Of a stretch of 64,000 nt of DNA, positions 11,332-22,661 are shown in pieces. A program made the translations under genes and the position numbers. Each line of letters opens with the position of its first letter. Within the stretch, counting starts at the first letter, position 1. The notes under the pieces were generated by a model. That model was given only the letters and a program-made list of their open reading frames with translations, had not been told where the DNA came from and searched no databases. The DNA is from Pratylenchus scribneri (lineage: Eukaryota > Nematoda > Chromadorea > Rhabditida > Pratylenchidae): positions 2,232,001 through 2,296,000 of the forward strand of contig JAQSEB010000002.1 in NCBI GenBank assembly GCA_030063045.1, in the 5' to 3' direction.

Positions 11332-13323
11332 ATGTGCGCCGGTGGTACAATTCCAATGTTTGCCATTTTTGTCCTCTTTTTGGTCTTCCCCATTTTTGAA
11401 TTCCCTTTGCCTTTCGCCGATGCCGAGTATGAGGATATTGGACACGAAAATAATTCTAAAATGCCAATTTTAGGACAATTCTGACCACTGGTTCGGAAGT
11501 GGCCGATGAACTCTTTGTGGGGAATGTCCATCAATTCTACTGCAAACGAGTCACAATCAAGGAGTTCTATCGCGATGATCAATGTTATGCAGGCCCGGGC
11601 CAAGAAATCATCGGATCATTTTCCATTGTGCTCCAATTTGGATCATATGGCATGCTTGGAACTGACGGGTACATTTTATAAAATATAAAATGCAAAGTTT
11701 TGTTTGGAGTGAAATTGAAAATATTGGTAAATTTCCACAAAGAAAAATTTATTTTATCAAATTGGGAAAAAGATGAGGAAATTGTGAACTTTTTTTAAAT
11801 TGCCATTTTTGATTTACTAGTATATGGGATACAGAGTAAAAATTGGGCTTCCAGATTTGGATTACCGTGGTTTTAATACTGCATGTTTCTAATTGTAAGA
11901 ATAATTCCGCCTGGTTAAGAATAATTCCGCCTGGTTTAGAATAATTCCGCCGGTTTCTAAGAATAATTCCGCCTGGTTAAGAATAATTCCGCCTGTTTCT
12001 AAGAATAATTCCGCCTGTTTCTAAGAATAATTCCGCCTGGTTAAGAATAATTCCGCCTGGTTAAGAATAATTCCGCCTGGTTAAGAATAATTCCGCCTGG
12101 TTAAGAATAATTCCGCCTGGTTTAGAATAATTCCGCCTGTTTCTAAGAATAATTCCGCCTGTTTCTAAGAATAATTCCGCCTGGTTAAGAATAATTCCGC
12201 CTGGTTAAGAATAATTCCGCCTGGTTAAGAATAATTCCGCCTGGTTAAGAATAATTCCGCCTGTTTCTAAGAATAATTCCGCCTGGTTAAGAATAATTCC
12301 GCCTGTTTCTAAGAATAATTCCGCCTGGTTAAGAATAATTCCGCCTGGCTAAGAATAATTCCGCCTGTTAAGAATAAATCCGCACATTCAATGATTAAAC
12401 TATATATAATATATTTTGTATTGGAATTCCCCCCTCACCTTATAAGAAAAAAGGATATGTTATGTAATACAGCTATGGTAGGAATTTCTTTATTCTCCAT
12501 TTTCCATATCGGTTGTTCGGATTTCGGAATTACCGTAAAAATATACAATTCTAAAAATAAAAGAATTTACAATTAAATTTTAAATGATTTTAATAATAAT
12601 GAATTTTATGTAGATTAATCATTTGCTTCGTTGGCCAATTGGACGGAGACTCCATTGCCCGAGGACTTCGTGTAAATGAACAATACCGAATTTACAATAA
12701 ATGGAATCATCCATTGGCCAAAATGTGCAAAGAAGCAAAGGAAAAATTAGTGAAAGGGAAAGAATGCCAGGATCCGGAATGCTATGAATTTGTGAATCGT
12801 GAATGGCATGCCATCCAATTCAAGGAGCACCCGAATGGACGCGATCTGGAAATGGTCATGTCCACAATGGATTTTGGCCCTGGAAAGATGTATATTATTT
12901 TTGGATTATTTTTTGTTTTAAAATTCATTTAAGCCGAATTCCTCGCGACCAATTGGAAAATGGTCTGCTTGTCTTCAAAATGACCACAGCAGAAGAAGCC
13001 TCTGCCAAATTCTCCAAAACAATTGGTAAATGAATGAATAAATAAATTATTTCCCAATTATTTTATTAATTAAAGGACCCGGAAAACATGTTTCTCGTCG
13101 TCCAAGTTTGTTGGAAAAGAATAATGAGGTGAAAGTGGCATTAGATGAAAAGTTGGAGGCCATCTTCTTTGGGAATATCCACCTTGGTGCCCGTTTGCGC
13201 CAATTCAATGGCCCATTCGCCGTCACCGTGGATTTTTTGCCATTGATGGAGGGAGTTCACCAGATTGACGTTTTTGTGATCCGCTCGGAATGTAGCGACG
13301 TTCCTTCTGCAGTAAAATTTTAA
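11332..13323 (+). CDS. Secreted Cys-containing protein, possibly the N-terminal part of the galectin downstream
   Basis: Five exons (11332-11426, 11474-11668, 12614-12889, 12934-13025, 13076-13311) give about 298 residues in frame. The protein starts with a signal peptide whose core is MFAIFVLFLVFPIF. The rest has scattered cysteines (QFYCKR, DQCYAG, KECQDPECYEF, RSECSD) and alternating beta-like segments; I do not recognise a domain. Two endings are possible. Reading on past 13311 reaches a stop at 13321-13323, followed by AATAAA at about 13550. Splicing at SA|GTAAAATTT joins in phase 0 to the galectin exon at 13668. The fused version would be a secreted multi-domain lectin, like the minus-strand galectin next door; the unfused version would be the upstream gene of an operon. 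The second intron holds a 0.5-kb minisatellite. Confidence 0.65.
11896..12382 (+). repeat. Minisatellite, core TAAGAATAATTCCGCCTG (locus 1)
   Basis: About 23 tandem units of 20-22 nt mix two linkers, GTTAAG and TTTCTAAG, around AATAATTCCGCCTG. The array lies in intron 2 of the secreted-protein/galectin locus and reads sense to it. The same core forms arrays at 37.6-38.6 kb and 59.3-59.7 kb. Confidence 0.95.
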
Positions 13324-13667
13324 ATAATTGACAATCCTTCGAAACTGGAGTTCTAAAAATAATTTAATTTTAAAAATTCTTTTCTGGGTCTTTTGGGGCA
13401 CAGAAAACAACCAATTATTATCCTTTCTTCATATCTTATCAATTTATCAAGATATTGTAGACATTTACCAAGAAAATGCCAAGAGGGACCATGAATAATG
13501 TTAATTTCAAAAAAAATATAAACCATATTTTTTGGAAAGAAACTTAATTAAATAAAACGGGCAGGATTAAAACTTAGCTGGACAGAGGGAATTAAAACGT
13601 GAATCGCAATTCCGAGGATTATATATAATTAATTCAATACAAATTAATTTATTTAATTTTTTTCTAG

Positions 13668-15428
13668 TTTCTGATGCCCTCTGACTCTGACACGGAGCCC
13701 ATCCCAGCCGCAAAACCTACACCGATCTCAACTGAAAATTTCCCAGTAAATCTTCAATTGAATTCGACCACCTATTTTCGTGGACGTGTCCCACCCCACG
13801 ATATTGAAGAATTTTTTGTCCAATACAATTTGAAGAAAAGTTTGATAAATTAATTTAATTTTTAATATCCTAATATATTTATTAGAGCAAAATATTCGTT
13901 CCATCAAAATGACTGTCAAATTCGATGGAAAGAATGCTTATGGGAATGTCGAATTCAGTGCATCTAATGATGTAACGTTGAAAAATGAATGTTTTCCGAA
14001 TAATTTAAAATTTTAGAGCAAAATCTGGGTTCCTCTTGAAGGAAAAAATATGGATAAAATCAAATTCTACAAAGGACAGCAATTCCTTTTCAAGGCTATT
14101 TCCATGGCTGATCAATTCCTTATCAGCGTGAATTGTGGTCCATTTGCCACCGTTTTTCGCAAGGCCACAATTGGGAGAATCCAAACCATCTGGATTGAGG
14201 TGAAAATAAAATTTATTATTTTTTTAAAAATATTTTATTAAGGTCCATGGAGTTGAGATATTTAAAATTTGGAATGAAGGAGTGAATGATGATGTCCGAA
14301 AGGCTGAAGTTTTGGAATTTGACTCGATTAAGGCTGGAGAGGGTTATTATATTGAGGCAAAACCGGTTGAAGATTGGGAAAAAATTTCCATCGAATTGCA
14401 ATATGACAATGGTAAAGAAGTTGAGGTCATTTTGCTTTTTGAGGCTGACCCAAAGACATTGGGCATTTTTCACGATCAACAGGTCAAATTCATATGAACC
14501 GTTGACTTTTTTTAATACAATTATTTAGGAAAAGACTGATGTGAATGATAAGATCAAAGAAAATGAGATTTTTGAACTTCTTTTTGATTTGCACGGAACC
14601 AACATTACCGTATACCTTAATGGTGATGTTTTGGCTGAAATGGCAGTTAAGCATGAAAAACTTGAAGCGAACAAAATCCAGGTCAAAAAAAAAAAGATTA
14701 TATAAATAGATATGGGGTTTCGCCAATTATAAACAATCAAAAATGTTCTTATTGGTTCTAAAATATTGAAAAATAGTTTTGCCATAAATTTTCACTTGAA
14801 TGCAATAATGTAAAAAATTTCTATAATATTTCAGATCGAAGCTGACTTTAAAATGGAAAAAAATTTGACAACAATTGGAACAACATCAAAAGCAATTGAG
14901 TTAAAGCGTTCTTTGGCGCATCCTGGAGATAAACTTTTATTGAAAGGAAAAGTGTTAAACGAGGCCAAATCTTTCAAAATCCTATTTGCTCGTTCCGACA
15001 AGAAAAATTTTGACGAAGATGAATGCTTAGCGGCAGGTAATAAAATTATTTTCTTTAATAATATAATTCTTTATTAATTAATTTATTAGCTGGCTGTAAC
15101 ATCGTGTTTTTTCTTGATGTTGAATTTGACAATCGCGTGGTGTTTGGAAGTTATGAGGGTGATGCCAAAGAGCGAATTCCATTTCCAAGCACTGCAAAAT
15201 TCGAGAAAGGCAAAGATTTTCAAATTGAAGTGCTTCGTGAAGGCAACGGATACAAATTTGTTTATGGTGATGGCAACATGGATTTTTATGAATTTAAGGG
15301 AACAACTGTACCATCTGCACAATTTATCCTGGTAGTTTGATTTCTTTATTCTCTTTTAATATATTTTTTAGATTACTGGCGATATTTATATCTTCAACAA
15401 TCCGGAGTTTTTTCTGCCAGCAGAATGA
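13668..15428 (+). CDS. Galectin-like protein with three tandem lectin domains
   Basis: Eight exons (13668-13839, 13886-13971, 14017-14199, 14243-14482, 14529-14681, 14835-15036, 15090-15331, 15372-15428) stay in frame to TGA at 15426-15428. An acidic, Pro/Thr-containing linker (after MPSDSDTEPIP) leads into three galectin-like beta-sandwich units. The last is the clearest: HPGDKLLLKG, FKILFARSD, LDVEFDNRVVFG, KERIPFP, FEKGKDFQIEV and ITGDIYIFN. Galectins bind beta-galactosides through a His-Asn-Arg, Val-Asn, Trp-Glu-Arg set. Here only fragments remain (DNR, KER) and the canonical His and Trp are missing, so sugar specificity is probably changed or lost. The exon begins at TTTTCTAG|TTTCTGATG. 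That could be an internal splice acceptor or a spliced-leader trans-splice site right before an ATG at 13674. Confidence 0.75.
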
Positions 15429-16587
15429 TGAACACAAACTTTTCACCCTACTGATATAATTGACATTAATTTATGAAATTTTTCAATATCTTCCGACTTA
15501 TTAATACCTTCCCCCCCCCCCCCCCCCACCACCTTTTCTTCGCCCCTTCAATTTATTCTTTTTATTAAACATTTATTTTCATTAAACAGTACTGAATAAA
15601 AATTTAAGAAATTTCGAGGATTTATGTAAAAAAATGAAAAAAAAAGATGATAGAATTTGCAAAAAAAAACTTTGGTGTAGAAAATTGGATTCATAGCCAA
15701 AAAAATGCCCAAAGCCGGCTTGTTTAGGATTCATTTCCATCCCTAAAAAGGCTAGCCTTAAACTAATCAAATTATAACTCAATATTGTTATAGCACTTGG
15801 TAATAGTACTTTATTTTCCATTATCTTTATTGGTTGAACCAGAATATGTTTATAAACGATAAACCTGTTTCGAAAAAATTGAACTTTCGTGTTTTTGGTC
15901 AAATTTTACGACGCGCCTTGACGAGCAGAGTTTAAATCTGTCATCGATTTCTCATAAAACTCAAACCAAAAAAGTTGTGGCCAAACAAATAACAAATTCA
16001 AGTTTAGCTCACGATACGCGTCGATTGATGTATAAAAAGTCCCAAATTATCAAAGTTCAATTTTTCGAAACCAGTTTGTAAACCATTATTGGTTCAAAAA
16101 TTTAATTCATGAAAAATAAATGACCAAATTCGGATTATACATCATCGAAAACCCCTAAATACATGCTTTTAGTGAAAAATATAATATAAATTTTTTGGAA
16201 AAAAGGTGTGGTACGAATACGAACTGCTGTACTATTACCGCCTACTTACCTATATGGCCTCAAAAACAAAAATAATTCATTCATCCATTTTTATTCAATA
16301 TTTTTTAATCGTTGTTATTTGACAAACTACTTTTTTAATGCAGAAATACTAATTTTCTTAATAAAACTACTTAATACAAAAAATAGTCCAATGTATTTTT
16401 GGAAGGTCAAAAAACAAGCAGGCTTAAAAATAAGTGTTAAAAATATTATTGACCAAGAATCAAAACGACATTATTACAGATTATGTTGTGAAAAGAATTT
16501 TTTATTCACGATAATATTTAGTCATATAAATTATTGTTGTAAATCAATTAAATAGAAACAATTTAATATGAATTTTTTTAATATTCA
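15429..16587. other. Intergenic between two convergent galectin genes
   Basis: No gene is seen. It holds a pure C run of about 17-18 nt (15507-15525) and a palindromic element at about 15823-16107. Two convergent 3' ends meet here. Confidence 0.55.
15823..16107. repeat. Inverted repeat, MITE-like
   Basis: TTATTGGTTGAACC and TTTCGAAAAAATTGAACTTT at the left pair with AAAGTTCAATTTTTCGAAA and ATTATTGGTTCAA-type sequence at the right, enclosing a loop of about 150 nt. No coding capacity. Confidence 0.55.
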
Positions 16588-19500
16588 TCAATTGCCATTT
16601 CTCTCCTCGAAGGAAAAATCAAGAAGACGAATATCACCTTTAACCTGGAAAAATAATTTGTTTCATGAATAATCCTTATGGATTGCAATTACAAAATAAA
16701 ATTTTTTATTTATCAAGTGGGTTTTTGGTAGATTCATTTTTATCATAACTAAGAAAATTATGCTGACTTTAACCAAGAAAATGCTAAAGGGAATCCAAGG
16801 CTAATTCCCAGAATAATTTTTACATAGGTAATTTACTGTTAATCGACTTAGCTAATCCATCCAAATTACTAACCCAATCAATATAATATTCAATAAAATA
16901 TATTAAAATCTTACCTGAATCATATATGGAGACCGATCTGATTCGCATTCATAATATTCCACTAAACCATTGTTATTGTCATCATAAGTGATAATGAATT
17001 TCCCTTTCCATTCTTTTCGTTCCACTCTTATTTGAAAATTTTTGCCACTTTCGAATTTGGCTTTGCTGGGGATTTCAGTTTTTTTTGCAACTTCTTTCCC
17101 GTCTTGATCCTTTTCGAATTTAGTAACATAATCGCCGAGAACTGTGGTGCCCTTCTCAAAATCGACTTCAATGAACAATTCAATCATGCAATATACTTTT
17201 TCTTCTAAAAACAAATAGTTGCAATTAAAAAGATATTCATATTTACTTATTGATTTTGCATCGAAACACTTCTCTTCTTCTGAATATTCATTCAAAGTAT
17301 ATGTGCCTCCATCACCAGAAATAAATCTAATCAGGAACCATTTGGCATTCTTGAATACTTTAAACTGCAAAGTAGCCCTTTGATTTTCACTTATTAAATT
17401 TCTCAGCCAAATCATTGACCCCATTCCATAGATTCCTTTGCTTTCCTTCAAATCAGCATCGGCTTCAATCTATTTATGAGGAAGGCAAAATAGATAAAAA
17501 ATAAACGAGCAAAAATAAATAATATAAAAATTTTTTTGTTAATTAATAAATATCATTCGTTCTCCCACCTCCCTACTCTTTTCAGCAATTATTAATTTAA
17601 CAGGCAAATTAAATTGACAAAAAATTATGTGAAAAAAAAGATAAAATTTTTAAACTTTTTTAAAAGCTTTGTTTTATAAAAAAAATAAAGCTTAACTTTA
17701 ATTATTAAATTATGCTTCATTACTGGGAGCTGAGACCATCCACAATTCTAATTTCTATCTCCATCCTGATTTATTACTCATAATTGACTGAACAATTAAT
17801 TATTCTCAACAATCTTTTACATAAAAAATTTAAAAAATATTTGTAAATTATTGTATGCTCTCACCTTAACAAAGTCAATTTTTGGAATTTTAATATCCGA
17901 ACCAATAGTTCCATTGTAATCACCCAAAACGAACGTCCAATTGAAGGCATTTTCATTGATAAAAATATCAATATTTGAAATTCTCAAATTCAACATCAGC
18001 TCGAATTCTTTTTTATCATTGAAGAAATTATTTTCATCAATTTTACTTTCAACACTTGATTCCATTTTACCACTAACATTCTAAATCACTTTAAATCATA
18101 AATTCAATCAAATATTTATTCAGTCAAACCTTCATATAGGAAACTTCCATTTTCCGATTGTTTTCTTCAACATTATTAAAAATGACAAATTGCCAAAAAA
18201 CTTGATAATACATAATCCTATTCATTGTCTCTGTATCATTTGTATAGAGCGTAAAGGAAATATTGCGCCAATTTTCCAATGGTTGTGCCTTGATTAAAAT
18301 TGCTCTATCAAAATTTCGCAAATGTAGTTTTTTTGCTGGTATTCCCTTAAATAAATCCTCTATTGGCACATTTTTCTCATATCTATTCCCCGTGAAAGGA
18401 GGATATAATGTTGTTGTTATTATGGTCGATGGGATGGTGGTGGTTGTTTCTGTGGTGGTTGTTTTAACAATTATTGTCTATTCCAACGGCAAAATGCCTC
18501 CTTTAGAATGCTATCCAGATAACTTGGCAAATAAGCGCGAGTAAAACCCGATTTGTTTTTTGGATTTTTAATTGGGAATTAGAGTGGAATTTTCTGAGAA
18601 TACTTAAAAATGTTAATAATAAGCAATATTTTTTTGCCCACATAGACATCATAGATAAATAGCATTAAAATTTATTTCCTACTCGACATTCTCTGATTTT
18701 TTAGATAAAAGATATAAATTTATAAAAACTGAAAATTTAATAGTTTAATAGATTTTGAAGTTTTAATTTGGTGTAACTTTAGTCTAATTCTGACCATATA
18801 AAACTTTCCCTTACAATTAATAAATAAAGATATAAATGTATTGATAATTAAAACTTTTAGAGAGAGTAACCCCGCCAGGAAAAATTATGTTGATTTTTTG
18901 TATCATAATTCCTTCGTGAAAAAAAGCTTAAAAGAAGATTGTGGAGCGTATAAACATGGAATAAACCAGTGAAAAAAGAAATAAAAAGAATACTGTTGGA
19001 AATAGGAATAAATTAATATTTGGAACAATAAATGAATCTAACCTTTGCTATTACAAGTTAATCTAAATTTTAGGCGGCATTATAAAAGAGGGGAGGCATT
19101 TTGCCGTTGTTGAAGTGAAGGCGGGCATCATTGTTGATACAGTACCCTATAATCGAAATCAATTTTTATATATGAAAATTATTGTGAATGCTACCTTCGA
19201 TCCATTTTCCTTTGATTGGCTAGAAGGCTAAAATTTTGAATTATATTAAAAAAAAATATATTTAAATTAAAGAGCAAACTTTGCGACAAAATTTGGCATT
19301 GGTTTTCACAGAATCGGCCAAAAATTTGCCTTCACCAGAATTGATATTCGAAATATCAAAAATCTCGTTTGCCTTCCAATTTTTCTCCTCTTCAATTTTC
19401 TCTCCACATTCTTGTGCTCCAATATTAAAGCGTTTTGTCGGCTTCGATTTGCCATCATCCCCAACAAATGCATCATAGCACTTGGTTCTATATTTTATGC

Positions 19501-19752
19501 AAATTAATTTAAAATTTAATTCTCATTTAATAAACGAACTTTTCTTCATTGCAAACAATTGTCCATTTATTGAATGGTTCACTTTTGGGTTAAATGAGTA
19601 AAATGAATTTATTAACATGAAAATGACCTTTTTGGCTTTTCAGTTGGATCGACGGCATCCAATGGGACGACAAATTTGAGGAGGAGAAAAATAAGAATAA
19701 ATTGAGTCCAAAAAGGCAAATTATTATGAATTCCCAAATTTTGACCCAACAT
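16588..19752 (-). CDS. Secreted galectin-like protein with Thr-rich linker
   Basis: The favoured model joins 19752-19628, 19581-19540, 19487-19280, 19227-19195, 18477-18130, 18080-17865, 17469-17247, 17204-16915 and 16644-16588, all phases matching. It encodes a signal or anchor segment (FILIFLLLKFVVPLDA), a Cys-containing domain (WTIVCNEEKTKCYDAF to FCRK), a Thr-rich mucin-like linker and two or three galectin-like domains ending MIQVKGDIRLLDFSFEERNG. The domains match those of the plus-strand gene at 13.7-15.4 kb (PLENWRNISFTLY versus PVEDWEKISIELQY), so the two are divergent paralogues. The canonical galactoside-binding residues are not evident. An alternative last exon at 19146-19063 would end a 163-residue secreted protein before the galectin part; an inverted 18-mer pair may govern that choice. 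The junction between 19195 and 18477 is the least certain. Confidence 0.65.
19063..19146 (-). other. Possible alternative terminal exon of the secreted galectin gene
   Basis: After the acceptor GATTATAG|GGT an in-frame 27-codon stretch (GTVSTMMPAFTSTTAK onward) ends in TAG at 19065-19063. If used, it would make a short secreted form without lectin domains. It contains one half of an 18-nt inverted pair whose other half is just upstream of the galectin exon acceptor at 18478. Confidence 0.4.
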
Positions 19753-20219
19753 TATGAGTTCTTAATTTTTATAAATTATTAAGAATATTAATAAATATTT
19801 TAGGGAAAAGGAATTAAATGAGATATTCAAATTTTCATAATTTGTTTACAAAATTAAGATTTGAATCATAATTTCATGACAAATTCACTGGCTTATTATT
19901 ATTATTAGTTTGCCCAATTTTTGGGGTTAATTTTATTTCGTTATTTTTCATTTATTAAATGATTTTCTATTAATTTTCTATTAAAATATTAATATTCTGT
20001 TATTTTTGATGAGTCATTCCATCATTTTTCAGTTTATCGAAGGGAAAGGCAATAATTTAAAATAATAACTAAAAATAAATAATTTTATTCTGCAAATATC
20101 ATTAAAAAAATAAAAATTTAAATAGTTGGAAAAAAATTTATATAAACTTAAAAAGTCATTTAAAATCAATTATAAAAACATAAAATTTCGTTTTATATTA
20201 ATTTTCAAAATTCTTCTTC
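19753..20219. other. Intergenic, AT-rich
   Basis: Nothing recognisable. It lies between the 5' end of the galectin-like gene and the 3' end of the receptor gene, so it should hold the galectin promoter. Confidence 0.5.
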
Positions 20220-22661
20220 TCAACCAACGAGAGTAATTGGAACGGATTGACGGCCATCCATTGGATTCTTCAAATGGCCAATTATTCTTCGGCCACTTCC
20301 TCCTTTCCTTCTAATTTTCCCTCCAACAATTTGCATCGTTCCATTTTTCTCCACTTTTTCTTTGACCTTTATTGTTTTTATTCCCGGAACAATTTCATTC
20401 TGCTGATTTTGTCCATCAATTCGTTCTGTGGCCATTGCAATTGTCTTTGGAGGCTGATCCGTTTTCGGCGAAACTTTGTTATTCATAAATGGCCTCAATA
20501 CCGAGTGGATCAACCATTTTTTAACAGTTTCGCGATATGGCCTAGTGAATAGGATCATTGCAAGGGCATTCAGCGTGGAATGCATTGAAAAAGTCATCAC
20601 ATATAATTGGGCTAGGTCTACATGAAATTTGAAAAAAAAAAGGAATTAATTTATTTTTGAAATAATGGTCTCTGATTTAGAGAATTTTACAAAGAATAAT
20701 TTTAATTTTAAGAGATTTTATTCAATTTGAATATTTTTCCATTTTTAAGAAAATAATTTTTACTCTGTCAATAACCAATAATGCCTTAAGAAGGGCCTTT
20801 CCTATTCATCCTACTACACATACCCCCACTTTTTGCCCAATTGCCTTGGCACCCTTATCAATCAAATATTGCCTCATTCTCCCCTTTTTTAACCAGCCTT
20901 TTTCATCTCATCTCATATCTCCATTTTTCCTTTCACATTTTCCTAAATCTTTCCTATTTGTCCTACTGTACCCTCAATTTTTGCTTTTATTCTTATAATC
21001 GCTCCATCACAATCAATCACGGGATGAGAGCTGAGGCCTTACTCTCGCCCTAAACAACTTTAGCCCTAGATCTTTCGCCTAGATAAGGACTAATATTCTC
21101 GAATTTTTATGAATAAAATTTGAACGAATTAGAAATACATCAGACCATTAATGAATGGCAATTTGAATAAAAATGAAAGTGCCAAAATGAAGAATGGAAC
21201 CAATAAAGTGAAGAAGGGCACCATCAACTTCAGATAATATTTAAATTTAATTAATTATTAAAGCATTTTTACCTGGACAAATAGTGAAAAACTCAATTGC
21301 ATATGCATTTGATAGAGTTTATTGCTGTATTTGTTTTTGCGACGAACCAAACTGTAGAATCCAAGGACGACAATGCCAATGCCAACAATGGCAACAATTA
21401 ACAACATGCAAATGGCCTTAATTTATATATTATTGTGATCTTTTTTAATCATTAATTAAATTATTGATAATTTTATTTTTTAATATACCGTCTACGTCTA
21501 TCTTCTTATTAATACCCCCTTTAGGAAATTATTTTTCAATCTCGCCAAAATGTATTGTATTATTTTGGGTTCGGGTATAATGTATACAAGAATTCAGCTA
21601 TCAGAGCTTACAATATAAATGGTGGTTTGCACTTCAGCAATTTCGATTGATAAGAAAACACAAAGTTCATTGGAATCGAGAATTTTTCTGATATTTGGAT
21701 GCAGCTGAAAAGTTTTAAAAAGATTAGAAAACTAAATAAATTTTTGTAAAAATTTCTTTAATATTTTGAGAGCTTATTATAATTAAATTGACCATAAAAT
21801 ATTGAAAATTTTTTAAACGAATTTATGTCATATATCATTTAGAAAATATGATATCTAATTTTCTATTTATTTTAATAAAAAATAGGTAACATGCCATCAA
21901 AAACAAATTCCTTAAAAACATTAAAAGCAAAATTTGAATTCGACCTGTGCCATTTTATCTCGAATGGTCATTTGCCATTCACCGTCAATTTCTTTGATCA
22001 CAAATCCGCCAGCAATTTGTAATGGGGCGGTAATGAATAAATGCAAACAAAAAATGGACCAAAAACCCTGTGGACTCAAAAATTTATGCTGCAAATTATA
22101 AACGGATAAAAGGCGAAATGCCGAAGCCGACAAGGTCGAAGCCGTATAGCAGCCCAATAAAAAGAACAAAATTAGCTGAAAAATATAAAATTTGTTTTGA
22201 AATGGGAAAAAATTATATCATTATTATTAATTTTATTTTCAATGAAAATTATTTAATTTCAATATTATTTATTTCATTTTCAATTTTATTTTTTATTTAA
22301 TTATCTAATATCTACCAATGAAATGAATGCACCAAAAAATGTGCCACCGTAGTGGGCAATGCCCAAAGGGCAATAGCCGGGAATTGGCAATAGAAGCAAT
22401 GGTTGAAGGATAGTAAACATATAAAAATCCATGCAAAATGCGGACAACTTCAACATAATTTAATTAAAAAAATATTTTTAACTTTACCAAAATATCCAGT
22501 AAAAACCATCGGTAGACACGCATATGTTTTGGACTTGCATATAAAATTAGCCAAATGCCGAGGGAATTTGCCGCAGTTGCAATCAACAAGTTGGCATAAA
22601 GTTCGAGGCGATAAAATGTCAAATTGCCAAAATTTAATGAATCTTCTTGTTGCATTTGCAT
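20220..22661 (-). CDS. Serpentine chemoreceptor, SRH-like 7TM GPCR
   Basis: Seven exons (22661-22488, 22447-22316, 22175-21945, 21704-21612, 21416-21273, 21227-21146, 20617-20220) join in frame into 417 residues. The transmembrane layout is that of nematode SRH/STR receptors. TM1 holds NLLIATAANSLGIWLILY and is followed by the intracellular PKHMRVYRWFLL motif. TM2 has LQPLLLLPIPGYCPLGI. TM6 has the MQLSFSLFVQLMVPFFTLL block (Q..xP...P type). TM7 has FSMHSTLNALAMILFTRPYR, the hallmark NPxxY-equivalent region. The C-terminal tail of about 100 residues is longer than usual and rich in Lys and Gln. Such receptors sit in sensory cilia and detect small molecules; the ligand cannot be inferred. Upstream in-frame sequence is limited, so the ATG at 22661 is the likeliest start. 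Confidence 0.85.
20790..20995 (+). repeat. Dispersed intronic repeat (family C), copy 2
   Basis: Contains AAGGGCCTTTCCTATTCATC, ATCAATCAAATATTGCC and a second TTCCTATTTGTCCTACTGTA block. It lies in the last intron of the receptor gene (20618-21145), antisense to it. Confidence 0.7.

Noticed and set aside
11896..12382. Short regular repeats that could suggest a CRISPR array
   Set aside because: Units are back to back with no unique spacers, and the host is a eukaryote. It is a minisatellite.
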